In this document: one piece after another, positions 11,333-22,509 of the stretch
Numbering within the stretch: the stretch's first letter is position 1
How the letters are laid out: every line of letters begins with the position of its first letter
Position numbers and translations under genes: made by a program
The notes under the pieces: generated by a model
Told to the model about the DNA's origin: nothing
The model's database searches: none
Seen by the model: the letters and a program-made list of their open reading frames with translations, nothing else
NCBI RefSeq assembly: GCF_000006405.1
Contig: NW_003202674.1
Span: 99,569 to 140,222 of the forward strand
Length of the DNA stretch: 40,654 bases
Source: Perkinsus marinus ATCC 50983
Lineage: Eukaryota; Perkinsozoa; Perkinsida; Perkinsidae
Direction: 5' to 3'

Positions 11333-11784
11333 ATGTTAGAACAACTCGAGGCTCTCGAATCGAGAGTCGATGAAGTGTTTCTCGAACACCAACACTACTC
11401 AGAACTACACGCGTATTCCATGATATTCTACTCCAGTGTGGTAAAAGGTCAACCACATGTGTTGGTGACAATACGAAAATCCTGGGGGAAATTTCGCGGA
11501 ATTCTTATCGGTTGATGTACACTCCTAACCCAATCGTACATAAACTCTTACTACGACTAGTGCGTAAACTCATGACCTCAGCTGCGAAAAGCGAACATAT
11601 ATTGCCACACTTTACTACCCATAGCCCAATCGCATTTAACTAGACTCAACAACCACCCACGTGTTGATCATAAGCTATGTTACTGACCTCCATTCTGCTA
11701 GTCGCAGAGCAATACCCGACCAAGATAGAAGTAGAGATACTTCCTCTTGAAAGGGTTTTTTCTAAACGCAATAAGACTTGCTAA
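11333..11784 (+). CDS. possible 61-aa protein, two exons
   Basis: Exon 1 (11333-11435) starts with ATG and encodes MLEQLEALESRVDEVFL and an aromatic-rich end. Exon 2 (11702-11784) encodes AEQYPTKIEVEILPLERVF and ends at TAA. The junction A|GTGTGG...CTAG|TC keeps frame and gives 61 aa. The 266-nt intron is almost wholly a copy of the inverted-repeat element described at 11434. No family was recognised; an upstream exon cannot be excluded. Confidence 0.45.
11434..11611 (+). mobile_element. 178-bp TIR element (family M1, copy 2) in an intron
   Basis: It starts CAGTGTGG and ends CCACACT, and internally carries the family core (CACATGTGTTGGTGACAATA and neighbouring blocks). The proposed 5' splice site of the 61-aa gene falls inside the left terminal repeat (CA|GTGTGG). 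Confidence 0.6.
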
Positions 11785-11983
11785 GAATGTCGAGTAAACA
11801 GAGATGAGACGACACTTAGAAACCGAGAGAGTTATTCCGTTAAGTCTCTCGATCAATCGTGTCGTAAAGAGCGTGCGAATCCCACATAAGGGATGCACGA
11901 AAAAGGCTCAATTCATATGAGCAAAAAATAGGAGAAAGTTTGGCTTCAGAATAAGAAGGAACATGTTCTCGGTGAGGGAGAAC

Positions 11984-14900
11984 CTAATCACTCGTCTCCT
12001 TCTCATCGACAACCGCCTCTCTATCACTTCGACGCATTTGGAGCTTCCTCAGGTATGCCGATACAGGACCCAGCAAACCGAACTGGACGAATAAATGCTG
12101 AAGTACTATATATCCGACCAGTATCCAAGTCATCGCAAGGCGATAGCTTCTAGGATAGGCGTTGTTAGGCCCATCATAACCAAGTGTTGAGATCTCAGGT
12201 GATGACCAAGGATACTCCTCAATAGCAATGTCGGAACCCGGACCATTCGGTCTGCAATCATATGCTGGATCGGGAATCCAGCTGTCCATTGCGGGAGTCG
12301 ACAACTGGTAAGTGCGAACTTGGGGACCCAAGAAACAACCACCAATATCGCCAACAGAATACTGCGAGATAAGGGGAATATCTTTGGTCTCGAGCGAAGA
12401 GCCTGTGTCACAGTTGACACGATAGACACAGGGGAAATCGCTGGGCTCTTCCCATAGCAGGCAGAATATCATAACGAGGAAACAACCATACAGGATATTG
12501 ATTGCCCAGTTAAAGACTATGTTCTTTCTGAAGTGACCACCATACGTAGCAACATAAGCTTGTGTGACGAGCACAGTAAACAACATGAACACTTGAGGAG
12601 GAGCGTCGTAGTTATCACCCTTCTTCATCCAGTCTTTAGGAGGGATATCAATGTCTAGTGTGTTCACATATTGATACCAGCTCGAGTTGGAGGGAGACCA
12701 TAGAACAGCATATGTGATGATCTGGAAGGTATAATAGGAGACAATTGGCACAGCGCAAGCAAGGATGGTTCTCCATCCCAATAAGGAAGCTGTAGGGCGG
12801 AACTTGGCCAACTTCTTAGTCGGACCAGATAAAGTCATCGTCCATACCATAATTACACCAATCATTATATCCATGGTCAACCACACCCATTCGCCTACAT
12901 TAATGTTACCGATGATGGTACCGGATAGACGAATGCAGGTTAGCACATATCCATAGACAATAAAGAAGGAGTAAGTGGCCAACTGAGTAGTAAGGCAAGC
13001 GCGACCTTCACGAATCATATCAACAACCGTGAAGAGGGAGCGTCCATCACGACCAGAGCTGAATGGCGATACCATAGAAGCCTCGGCATCTGATAAAGCC
13101 ATACCAGCATGAGCAGCACGAAGAGCCCCACAGTCGTTACCACCATCACCACACATACCAACAACAAGCTTGCGAGACTGAAGGTACTTCGTTACGTTAA
13201 CCTTATCCTCAGGCTTCATACGGGCAAACACGAAAATGTCTTCCCATATGAATTCCAACTTCTCTCTGTGAGAATGTAGGTATCTCCATGCACCTTGTGT
13301 GACAGCTAGTTGATCAACACCAGGAACAGGTATGCATCCTCGTTCACCAGTGTCCGAGTCCGACCACACTATCTCATTAATCTCTTTGTTCAGATCTCCG
13401 ATAAGTATCCTCCCTTCTTTAGCATCACCATCAAGAATATGGCATTGCTTAGCAATAGCAACACCCGTTAATACGTTATCACCAGTACACACGACACTAC
13501 GTACGTTACCATCCTTGAGAGCTTGAATAGCAGCGGGCGAATCATGCTTCATCTCGTTACGGAATAGCAGCAGACCACACATTCTCAGACCGTCCTCGAG
13601 CTCATCGCGACTTGTCGAAACGACTTCCTCATCAGAGATCGAACTCGGCATAGTCTTGATGGCCATGGCTAGAGTGTAGAAGTTGTCAGCAGCACATCCC
13701 TCAGAGACTGTAACGAAGTCAGCAGGGATAGAATCTTTAACAGAAAGAGCATGAATTCGCTCATAAGAACCCTTCACGATGACCATAACTTCCTTGGTGT
13801 CCAAATCACGGACAACCGCGCCTGAGGTCATACGTTTGTGGTCGAAGTCAAGAGCTTTCACAACCTCCAGCTTATGAGAGGCAACGCCAGCTGGAGACCT
13901 AATAACACTGCTTCCCGAATCAGGATCAGGCAATGACCAACCAGTAGTAGTTAACATAGCAACATCCACATGATTACCCACTAGACTACCATCACGGAGC
14001 GATGTGACAGTGTGACACGAGGCCAAACCATATTGCAACACCAAGGGAACCTTTTCAGCCACAACATGATGGTTCGTATCGTCACCAACAGGCAGATCAT
14101 TGTCGAAGACCACGCGATCGAGGAAAGCACCGGATGCCAGGTCCACAGGGATCACCGCCGCGAAGTCCATCCCATCCTTCGTAATCGTTCCCGTCTTGTC
14201 GAACACCATGGTGGATATTTTACCAGCGACGGGAATTCTCCCAGGTTGCAAACAGGCGATCTTCTCGTTCCTCTCGAGCCTCTTGGATGACACTGATTGT
14301 CCCATGACCATCGACACGGGAAGCATGGGATTCATAGACTGTGCAATCGTGTTGAGTATCTGTAATACCGTAACAATCCATGATCCCAGATCGGTGAGGG
14401 TGGCATATAGCACAGTTATCAACATAGCATAACAGAACATAATAGTATAAATTATTGGCAGTTGATCGTTATACTTGAACCTGACAGAAATGGACACTTC
14501 AACCAGGATACGTAAGGAATGACAGAACCTACCTCACAGACTGGGGGAACAGGACCATTCGGACCAGTTGACCCTTGCTCGTGAGAGCACCCACGGCAGT
14601 ACACAACATCACAGCCTTGCCGTCAAAGGAACCAGTAGACTGCATACAGATCGTACCTACAACCCAAAACGAGTGAATAGACCAACTATCGAAAAACCAA
14701 CACACAATAACTTACCAGCATATGCACAGTTCTTCTGACCAACCGAAGCACCAGGAAGATCCTCAAGAGGGAACTTCTGGATAGGCATTGGTTCACCCGT
14801 CAACATCGACTCATTGACAATGACAGTACCGCTTACAACGATACCATCGCATGGTAGGGGATCTTGCTCTTCCACACGAACCAGATCACCCAGGACTACA

Positions 14901-16012
14901 TCCTGGGATCCTACTTCGACCCACTCCCCGTCCCTTAGGACGTGCACACGAGTCTCAAGCTTAGCCATGTTAGCGATCTTCTTCTGACTGACTCGAACGA
15001 TGAACAACGCTCGGATGAGACCAGCACCAAGCATCATAGCCAACCAGATGATGCCGATGTTCCAAGTAGAGAAAGCGACATAAGACCAAGCACCGATGGA
15101 TTGGAAGACATATATGACATCACAGAACTCCACCAAGATGCTCTCGAGTATTCCCGGTACCCTAACCCTGATAGCATTCGGACCGGTAACCTTCTCCATA
15201 TCATTGGCCTCTTCGAATGTCAACCCACCAGCCTTGAGCAAAGCGTGAGCTTCATCAGCGGTCTTCTCAGCAGCGCCTACTGGACGGAACCGATCGTCCT
15301 CCTCATCGTACAGGTAGCGTACACAGGTGTACTCGAAACCACGATGCTTGGTCTCCTTATCGACCATAACAGGTACCAGTGTAGTGCACGAAGCTTGCTT
15401 ATACTTGTTCTTAATGTCATTCCAACCATCGACGAGCTGCCTCAAGACACCAGGAACAGCTTCATCATCAGTCATTCCAGGATCAACCATATCGCTCTCG
15501 TCAATGGCGTCTACTTCCTCCTCAATAAGGACGTGAGTGGCTTCCCTCATGCTGACCTCAGGCAACATAAAATTGACCCGCATTACGTGGAAGAACGTAA
15601 TCATTATCGCAGCCAGTACATGGAAGAGAACGAATACGTAAAGCCAGGGACCCATGACACCATTCCAGTCAGTACCCCAGCTAGTAAGAACATCAGGGAA
15701 ATACGAGATGATCGCGAAGAACACCATGTTAACCCCAGAACAGATAAGAACCGCACACCACCCTACGAGTAGGAAAGAGCCTATCCAGCATCGTCTATGC
15801 CCAGACTGAACGAATAGTCGCTCTCGTTCATCAGGACTGTGGAAGGTCAACCGACGCAGACCCATCGCGACGGCCTTTTCACTCAGTTCGCTCTCATCTG
15901 CGAAGAGCCGGTTAGTACGTACCTTCCGATACACCACAAAAGCAATTGTGGCTAGTATAAGAAATAATAACACTGCACTCCAAATTACAACGACTGTGAC
16001 GCCGAAATGCAT
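11984..16012 (-). CDS. P5-type (P5B-like) cation-transporting ATPase, 3 exons
   Basis: Exons 16012-14716, 14656-14533 and 14480-11984 give an unbroken 1305-aa protein. P5B ATPases (human ATP13A2 group) sit in endolysosomal or vacuolar membranes and export polyamines. Seen: N-terminal membrane pairs; actuator motif LTGEP near residue 404; NPMLP in the M4 region near 524; phosphorylation motif FDKTGTITKDG with Asp about 568; and the P5-diagnostic hinge GDGGNDCGALRAA near 917, followed by SDAEASMVSPF. About six C-terminal membrane segments follow. Departures from textbook P5B proteins are NPMLP where PPALP is usual and TGEP where most P-type ATPases have TGES. Both introns are short (59 and 52 nt). 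P5A is less likely because it has PPELP in M4. Substrate is not shown by the sequence. Confidence 0.93.
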
Positions 16013-17102
16013 TGGGTTTATATTGTTTGTTAAGAGAGGAAAAGCAACTGAAAAAACCTCAGTACAATCACGCCAGAATTCGACCTCTTCCTATGTTGAA
16101 TGAAACCCCGAAGTATTCATCATGAAAAAGCATAGTAGACAGATCACACAATATAGCTTAAGGACTCTAGCACAATTCAACTTGCACAAAATCCGTAGTT
16201 CGGGACCTCGCTTCTTGTCAAGAAGTTCTTGATGATGCAAATAATGACTGTGAATTCCCGGTGTCACCAACATGCTGTCGATGTCGAACTCTCATACATC
16301 AATTCGTCTGACCATCATTTCAATCGAGCAAGCGTGTAAGTTCTGAGTTTGTTCGGAATGGGGAATCGTCACTGCGCCCATTACAGGTCAATGAAGGCAA
16401 AATGTACAGCTCATGGGCAAAATCGGGACTTGAGTATCTTTCGGTTCTCCACAGATGCCTGAGGCTAGGCGTTCATGAGGAATAACCACGAAAGGAGTGT
16501 ACTTTAGACTCTGCCTCGGACGCTCGTATGTGACAACCTGCAAAGTCGCTCAGCGTCCAGCTGGGACAGCGGACACAGGATTTCTGCACGCATGCACAGC
16601 GCAGTTTACCGCAAACCACCAGGAGAGGTTTGTTAAACAGCACAGCGTCAAGTTTCTAAGAAGGAATAAAGGCGTACCAACTCGTTCGCCAGGGTAAACT
16701 CGAGTTCCAAGTGGTGCTGAAAAGGTGTAAAGATTTGAACGGCGGGTGGTATGATACATCGACGAAATTGGAGAGCAGCTTGCAAATGTAGAGTAAATTC
16801 CTCGTAGAGTACTTCATTTCTTTTGACTATGATCATCGCCGTGGGCAATGGCCGTCATGGTTTAGAATTCGTGAAACTGCGGAGGTGTTTCGGGAATCAG
16901 AACTAGGAAGGTTTTAGTTGGAACGTCCTGCGATATTATACTTGTGTATAATCAGAGGATATTTGTGTTCCCAACGCCGAATCATAATTTCGATAATCTG
17001 TGATTCATCCGAAGGTCTGAAGCAAATCTTGCTGAAAATACTCTCTCGAGGAGTGTCCCAACATTCCAGCTGATCAATATTTCATCCTTCCCCAACTCGC
17101 GC
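16013..17102. other. gap upstream of the P5 ATPase, no recognised gene
   Basis: About 1.1 kb with only short open frames. The right-hand side of the ATPase start (16013 on) should contain its promoter, but no motif could be assigned. Confidence 0.5.
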
Positions 17103-17815
17103 CTATTCAGCTCGGATGGCAAGGAGTTTCGTCTCGACAAGGAAATCGCATGTCAGTCTCCAACAATCAAAGCGATAGTTCAAGGTTGGCCGTCTTAGAA
17201 CTGCAGTCTTCATAGAATTCGTTTTCACCTGGCACGTTATCGCATCACGAACCTCAACTGAAACCTCCACGGAAATGGTAACTCCCTCTGTACAGGTCCA
17301 GGAACTTTCACCGAGACCGCGGATGGTATCATAAATCTGCCCACAATACGAGGCTATGTGCTCTCTTGTGTAGTTGACTACCTCTACTGCCCTCACAAGT
17401 ACACTGACTCTGAGGTGATACGTCACAACACCCGTGAGATTGAACGTTATTCGTGCTCTGCCTCTGCACCAATTCTTTTCTTAATAATCATTTCTATATC
17501 CTCAACCACCAGCGTTGGAATATATGTTTGTTTCCCTCAGGTGACCTCAGCAGTTTCCTCATTAATTGTACAAGTCTACGTACAAATTCGGGTACAAGTG
17601 TACAGAAACCAATGAGAACTTCCCCAAATTTTCTCAGAATATTCATATTGTCGCCAACATGTTTTGCTGACCATGTACATACTCTCCCACACTGTCGACT
17701 AATTTCTCTCTTCACCTCATCCTCGTCAGTGAAAGCTACCTCAGTAACCGCTCCAATCGATCCCAGTTGTCCTTCCCACGTGCTGGTGGATAGACGTCCG
17801 AGGTCCTCTTGCTAG
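17103..17815 (-). CDS. possible multi-exon gene, unresolved
   Basis: The 3' exon is open from about 17460 to TGA at 17103 and reads naturally (VNYTREHIASYCGQIYDTI, then TCTEGVTISVEVSVEVRD). Upstream on the same strand, a stretch near 17720-17805 encodes QLGSIGAVTEVAFTDEDE and ends at a good GTGAAG donor. The space between is filled by an inverted-repeat element copy. The two exons do not join in frame with any acceptor I tried, so either a junction is wrong or the gene is broken. Further open stretches near 18000-18240 may be more exons. No family was recognised. Confidence 0.3.
17510..17694 (-). mobile_element. 185-bp TIR element (family M1, copy 3)
   Basis: On the plus strand it begins CAGCGTTGG and ends CCCACACTG. 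It is the best-preserved copy, aligning with copies 1 and 4 end to end. It lies in what looks like an intron of the unresolved minus-strand gene, starting 22 nt inside the GTGAAG donor. Confidence 0.75.
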
Positions 17816-18253
17816 TTCTGGGTAGTAAGAGAGCGGCAACTCAGAGGTTATTTTCCATACATCGTTATACGAGTACTTCGTCCCTCAGAGCGAGAACTGA
17901 TAACTCGCAAAACTGTTTATTGTTCTTCCGATTGATAACTTAGCCGGTAACTCATTGTCGTCATTTCTTCCTGGTACGGATTAGGTAGAGAACTTGTGTG
18001 TTTGTATGAGCTCAATGGGATTGCTCAAATCACTGATTCGATCTACACCTCTCCGCACAAGCACAGTCATCGGCATTAAGGGCGTTAGAGTGCAGACCGT
18101 CCCTCCAGTTAGACTATCAAACTCCCCATAAATCAATGTGTAATCAATGTGTATGTTTGATCATCCACGTTTTGGGGCTGGAGTATCAAGGAGGTTATCG
18201 TTCTTAGGGAGTAGCACTCTCGTCGACGACACATCCATACAACACACAATTGT

Positions 18254-18566
18254 ATGGCGCGTGCAAGCAACCCTTACAATGCTTTTATTGTCAATATTGA
18301 TGGCAGCAATCTTTTCCGACTCTTCCCGTGCGGATCTCGGATGCAGTTCCGCCAATCAAATGTAACAATATACTTTCGACAGCTTGTCATCATATTTAAC
18401 TGCTGTCGAAAAGGAGTATTACCAGAGTCATTTCGAGTGTGCGTGGGTACGTGCCATACCCTACATGAGGCATGCAACATACATACGCGCTTGCATTTTC
18501 GGATATCTAACCTACTATGCGTGGAAGTACCACTACGACGATCTGAGCAGCCGCCTCCAACGGTGA
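18254..18566 (+). CDS. 86-aa protein, two exons, unknown function
   Basis: Exon 1 (18254-18361) starts with ATG and encodes MARASNPYNAFIVNIDG and on to FRQSN. A 52-nt GTAACA...AAAAG intron of the usual size follows, phase 0. Exon 2 (18414-18566) encodes EYYQSHFECAWVRAIPY, then a short aromatic hydrophobic segment (IRACIFGYLTYYAWKY) and a polar end before TGA. The size, single possible membrane segment and aromatic richness recall small subunits of mitochondrial complexes, but this is only a resemblance. No signal peptide is seen. Confidence 0.55.
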
Positions 18567-18881
18567 TTCTATGACGGGATTCATGTCTGTCTTTCTTTCT
18601 TTATTTCCTTACAGTTGATCTATCCGTGTACGGTTTGTGACAAGGTCATGCCGCACAAGTGTGTGCGGAATCTTGTTCATTGTTAGCGTTTTACGTGAAG
18701 TACGCGAGCTGACGGATAATAGTAGAGCAGAAAACAAATTTCGCAAGCTGAAAACATTTTCTGATGACAAACTCATCATCAAGCGCAGATGCAAATGTTG
18801 GGCTTCTCACCGTGGGTGAATGGCTTGACCAAGAGGATGTAACAAACCTATACGTGGTTTCAGTTGTTTCCAGTCTCATAA

Positions 18882-19028
18882 ATGCGTGTCGTACTCGTTA
18901 TTGCGGCGGTCGTTGCTTACGTGTTACAGGGTATGGTGGGCTGCAATGAGTGTCCACCTGACAAGTGTCCTGATAAGTGTCCAAATGAATGCTATTTGCG
19001 CATTGGATATGGGTGCATCTGTATGTGA
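18882..19028 (+). CDS. 48-aa secreted Cys-rich peptide (candidate)
   Basis: ATG at 18882, TGA at 19026-19028. The first 20 residues (MRVVLVIAAVVAYVLQGMVG) form a good signal peptide. The rest is short and Cys-rich: seven Cys in about 28 residues, with repeated C-PDK-C and C-PNE-C spacing. An odd Cys number leaves one free or allows dimer formation. It could be an extracellular effector, defence or signalling peptide (inference). Such short ORFs can be chance, but a signal peptide plus a regular Cys pattern makes that less likely. Confidence 0.45.
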   Translation: MRVVLVIAAVVAYVLQGMVGCNECPPDKCPDKCPNECYLRIGYGCICM

Positions 19029-20454
19029 CTGATGATCTCCTATCTTAGAGTGGTGACCTTAACATTCCCTCCTATGTATTGGGTGAATGGAACTCGAAAT
19101 AGTCGTCTTTGCGTCATTGATTATATCTGCGATTTCCAGACATTAGCACTGCCCTTACACAGTTGCACGCATATTGTATGAGCTTTCTACGCTTCCGTTG
19201 AACTTCGGACGGGAGTCCGCTCGGGCGCGCAACTCAGTGCGTGTGCTGATCTTTGGAAGCTGCTTTAGATGTCGCTCATCAGATGGGTTTCGTGAGTGGC
19301 CAAGTTAATTTTCTCTTTCGTATACTTGTTATCAGACCCTTTGAGGAATGGTATGGAACTAATCAGATCACGTGATATGTCTGTGACGTGGTCGATATTC
19401 GATTCTGATCCGTAATGTGTATCGTGCAGTAAGTATTTTTACAGCTCGTTACAATTCGAGTATCTTGCGTACTCGAGGGGTGATTGTTTGGATCTCAATC
19501 TCCGGTCTTTTTCGTCACTACAACTCCTATTTCATGGATACAAATCACAATAGAGAGAGCGCGATGTTGGGTTACCCGAGAGTCTGTCGTCAATAGCTTC
19601 CTTCGCAGGGTGAAACTGTGCCGGTATGGTGCGCACCACAGAGTTACAAATGAACCGTTTATTAGTTCAGTAGGTCGAGCACATTGCTCGAATGCCGATT
19701 TGAGAACGTGATTTCAAACCACGTAACGAGCTCTTCGTCTAGGGCTTCGATTAAAATGATGGTGGTTTGTGCAATTCTGCGCTGATAATTGCTAGTTGAT
19801 AAAGTTTATTTGGTTCATAAGAATAACGACTTCATTGTTGGAATGAGTGATCAAATTCTGTTTGTATGCGGCTGCCTCGCGGTAGACTCTACAATGCAGC
19901 TCTATCTGCTCCACCACTGAGTCGCAACTAAGTTGTTTATTGTGGTCAACATATCATTTTTGCCATGCGGCCTGTTTGTCAACACGTCTGAAAAAAGGTG
20001 AAACACACTCGTCTCGTCTCGTGGAAAGCCTAGTCGAGTGGCATGGCACCAAGGTCACTAAGCCGACCTCCAGGCCAGCCTCTATTATTCGCTCAACTAG
20101 TGGAACCCCGTCGCTACGCTCCGGGAGTCGCTACGCTCCAAGGACAGATAGGAATGTATGAGACTGGATAAGGTAATAATATACTTGGTAATAATATAGC
20201 GCAGATTTTGAACGATGACAGAAGTAAGATGTACGATGTTCCGATAACTGAACGCAATAGAGACAGGCATGATGCTCCAACGTTTCGCCACAACGTGAAC
20301 AACCTTGGCATGCTGTTATGCAGTTGTGATGCATTAGTCGAGATTATGAGCTCGTTTTCTTTTCTTGAGCCGCATGGATTAACGATGAGGAGAAGATTTT
20401 GGTCGAAGTTGGACCTGAAAAGAAATGGGTCAAGTTAACGTTATGAGTTCCGAG
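19029..20454. other. gap with no recognised gene
   Basis: About 1.4 kb of short open frames. Near 19665-19735 there is a stretch with a good tRNA A-box match (TAGTTCAGTAGG) and a poor B-box match (GATTTCAAACC), but the acceptor arms do not pair; it may be a decayed tRNA or SINE. Near 20108-20135 the string GTCGCTACGCTCC is duplicated. Confidence 0.4.
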
Positions 20455-20612
20455 CATAGAATGAATAGAAATTGTATGCTTGCAGGGAAAAACACATTGG
20501 GCGGATTAGGTATCGACAATCAGATAGAAATAGTTGAGAGAAGCATAACGATATGTTGGAAGGAATGTGAACGCGCAGGAAAACGTATATCGCGAGAAAA
20601 ACGTTTTTGAGA
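20455..20612. repeat. segmental repeat, partial copy A
   Basis: About 150 bp (containing ATGTTGGAAGGAATGTGAAC and ending in GCGAGAAAAACGTTTTTGA) matches the left part of the copy at 21826-22240 with scattered differences. No coding potential is seen. Confidence 0.8.
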
Positions 20613-20735
20613 TTATCTCTCCCATATAGTCCAGCGCCTCAACGTGGCGTGGGAGTGCTACTCATTCGGAGTATGCGAAGCTTATACCGAACAGTTCGGT
20701 CCGAACTCGACAATCACCCAACGGGTGGTGACTGA

Positions 20736-21137
20736 GTGGCGGTGACTCCCCCTTGCCCCCTCCTCTTTGCTTTGTTCGGCTCTCCGCACATCTCCTCCTG
20801 TAGGGTCCTTCATAGTTGTCACCCCACCCCCCCCCCCCCCCGGCGGCATCGCAAGCGCCCCCATGGATTTACCGTGGTATCCTACAACATCCATGGCTCA
20901 TTTGGCATCAAGTTGGAAGTTGCTCACACTATTTATTCCGTATACTTGCCACAGTTGTCCTTGATAATACCCAACATTAACGTTGCCATTTTTTTCTGCT
21001 ATTTTCGCCCCTATGTTGGAATTCCAGAGGACTCTCCCGTATATTCCCACACCGCAGTAATATTCTGGGAGACTTCAAACTATGCAACAATTCTGCTTAC
21101 TCGGTACGTCATTTTCTTCTCTATGGCTCAGGTTTGA
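20736..21137 (+). other. open frame with weak nuclease-like start
   Basis: A 133-codon open frame with Pro runs from a poly-C tract, then FTVVSYNIHGSFG. This short motif resembles the beginning of endonuclease/exonuclease/phosphatase domains, including those of LINEs, but the later catalytic motifs were not found. It may be a decayed fragment or chance. Confidence 0.2.
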
Positions 21138-21460
21138 ATAGGTTCCGACCATACTTCATCTCTACAGCGGTACAACCCGAACTCGGAGACAACTGCTTCA
21201 CGTTTCACTCCCCTTTGCCCAAGCTAGCCACCTCCACCTGTGATCTCCCAGGGAGATTCTCCCTCTGTGGGTACCGCCTACTCTTGCTGTGTGGGAGTGG
21301 GAGACTCCCGTCCGCTGGTCCCGTTAGTTTTTATCGACCTTTCCTCTTTTATTTCTGTCATGACAGGGGATTTCACTGCCGCTCTTCACCACTTTAGCGT
21401 ACATTAGTCGTTCTAAGGGCGATACGCCAACAGGCGTGTAACGCCCCGGTAACAGGCGTA

Positions 21461-21735
21461 CCTGGGTTTGAGAGGAATTGAGCGGGAGTACTCGAGATTG
21501 GACGACGGTTGCAAGAAAAGAATTAAAATTGCATGAGACACTCCAGATCCAAAATCATAAAATTTTGAGCGTAATCGCAGTGTAGTTGGGAATGAAGGAG
21601 TAGAAACTACAAAGAAAGGAAGAGGTTATGAAGAGGAGCCCAGTGATAGGTACATTACCGTATCAGGCTGTGATGTAGTAAGAATAGGAGCGTTCGGAAG
21701 TTGGCCGTTTGAACGTTTTAACGCACTTTTTCGGG
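21461..21735. repeat. segmental repeat, partial copy B
   Basis: About 275 bp starting CCTGGGTTTGAGAGGAATTG and ending near TTGAACGTTTTAACGCACTT. It repeats 505 bases downstream (21966-22240) with scattered substitutions. Confidence 0.85.
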
Positions 21736-21825
21736 CGGCTGCATGTGCAGGAAATGCAAGTACATGCAGTGCAGGAAATATACACGACAGATTCCACGAC
21801 AGATTCCACGTTGTGGAATGCGTAG

Positions 21826-22240
21826 AAATGGTTGCTTGCAGGGAAAAAGCAGATTGGGCTCATTAGGTATCCAGAATGAGATAGAAATAGTCGAGAGGAG
21901 CATAACGACATGTTGGAAGGAATGTGAACGCGGAGGATATCGCGAGAAAAACGTTTTTGAAATTACCTGGATTTGAGAGGAATTGAGCGGGAGTGCTCGA
22001 GATTGCACGACCTTTGCAAGAAAAGAATGAAAACTGCATGACACATTCCAGATCCAAAATCATAAAATTTTAAGCATAATCGCAGTGTAGTTGGGAATGA
22101 AAGAGTAGAAACTATACAGAAAGAAAGAGATTATGAAGGGGAGCAGAATGATAGGTACATTGCGGTATCAGACTGTGATGTGGTAAGAACAGGAGCGCTT
22201 GGAAGTTGGCCGTTTGAACGTTTTAACGCACTTCTCCGAG
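21826..22240. repeat. segmental repeat, longest copy C
   Basis: It holds both the left half shared with 20455-20612 and the right half shared with 21461-21735, so it is the fullest copy of a repeat of at least 415 bp. No terminal repeats, transposase or reverse transcriptase are visible. Confidence 0.85.
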
Positions 22241-22509
22241 CAACGATTATGTTGTGCTCTGCTATTTAGTTATAGATTATTCGTTACCACTCTAGAACTG
22301 CATCGAACGTGACTGCCTATGTTTCGGGGAGAAACACAGTTACTTAGTCACGACTTTGTAGTTTTTTGACGTTGCCTTACTGGCAGTCCATCTTTTCCAG
22401 CCATATCTCATGTTGTTGCTCGATCATCAAATCCAGCGCTACCGTACGATCAAATATCATCCCATTGGAGTACTATTCTAAAGCCATCACATAATCGATA
22501 CCCAGTGGT

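Noticed and set aside
14942-15772. 276-codon plus-strand open frame
   Set aside because: It is the antisense shadow of P5 ATPase exon 1, which has clear family motifs.
19665-19735. Possible tRNA from an A-box match
   Set aside because: The acceptor arms do not pair and the B box is poor; at most a decayed relic.
20736-21137. LINE endonuclease reading of the FTVVSYNIHG motif
   Set aside because: Only the first motif is present; no later catalytic residues or reverse transcriptase were found.
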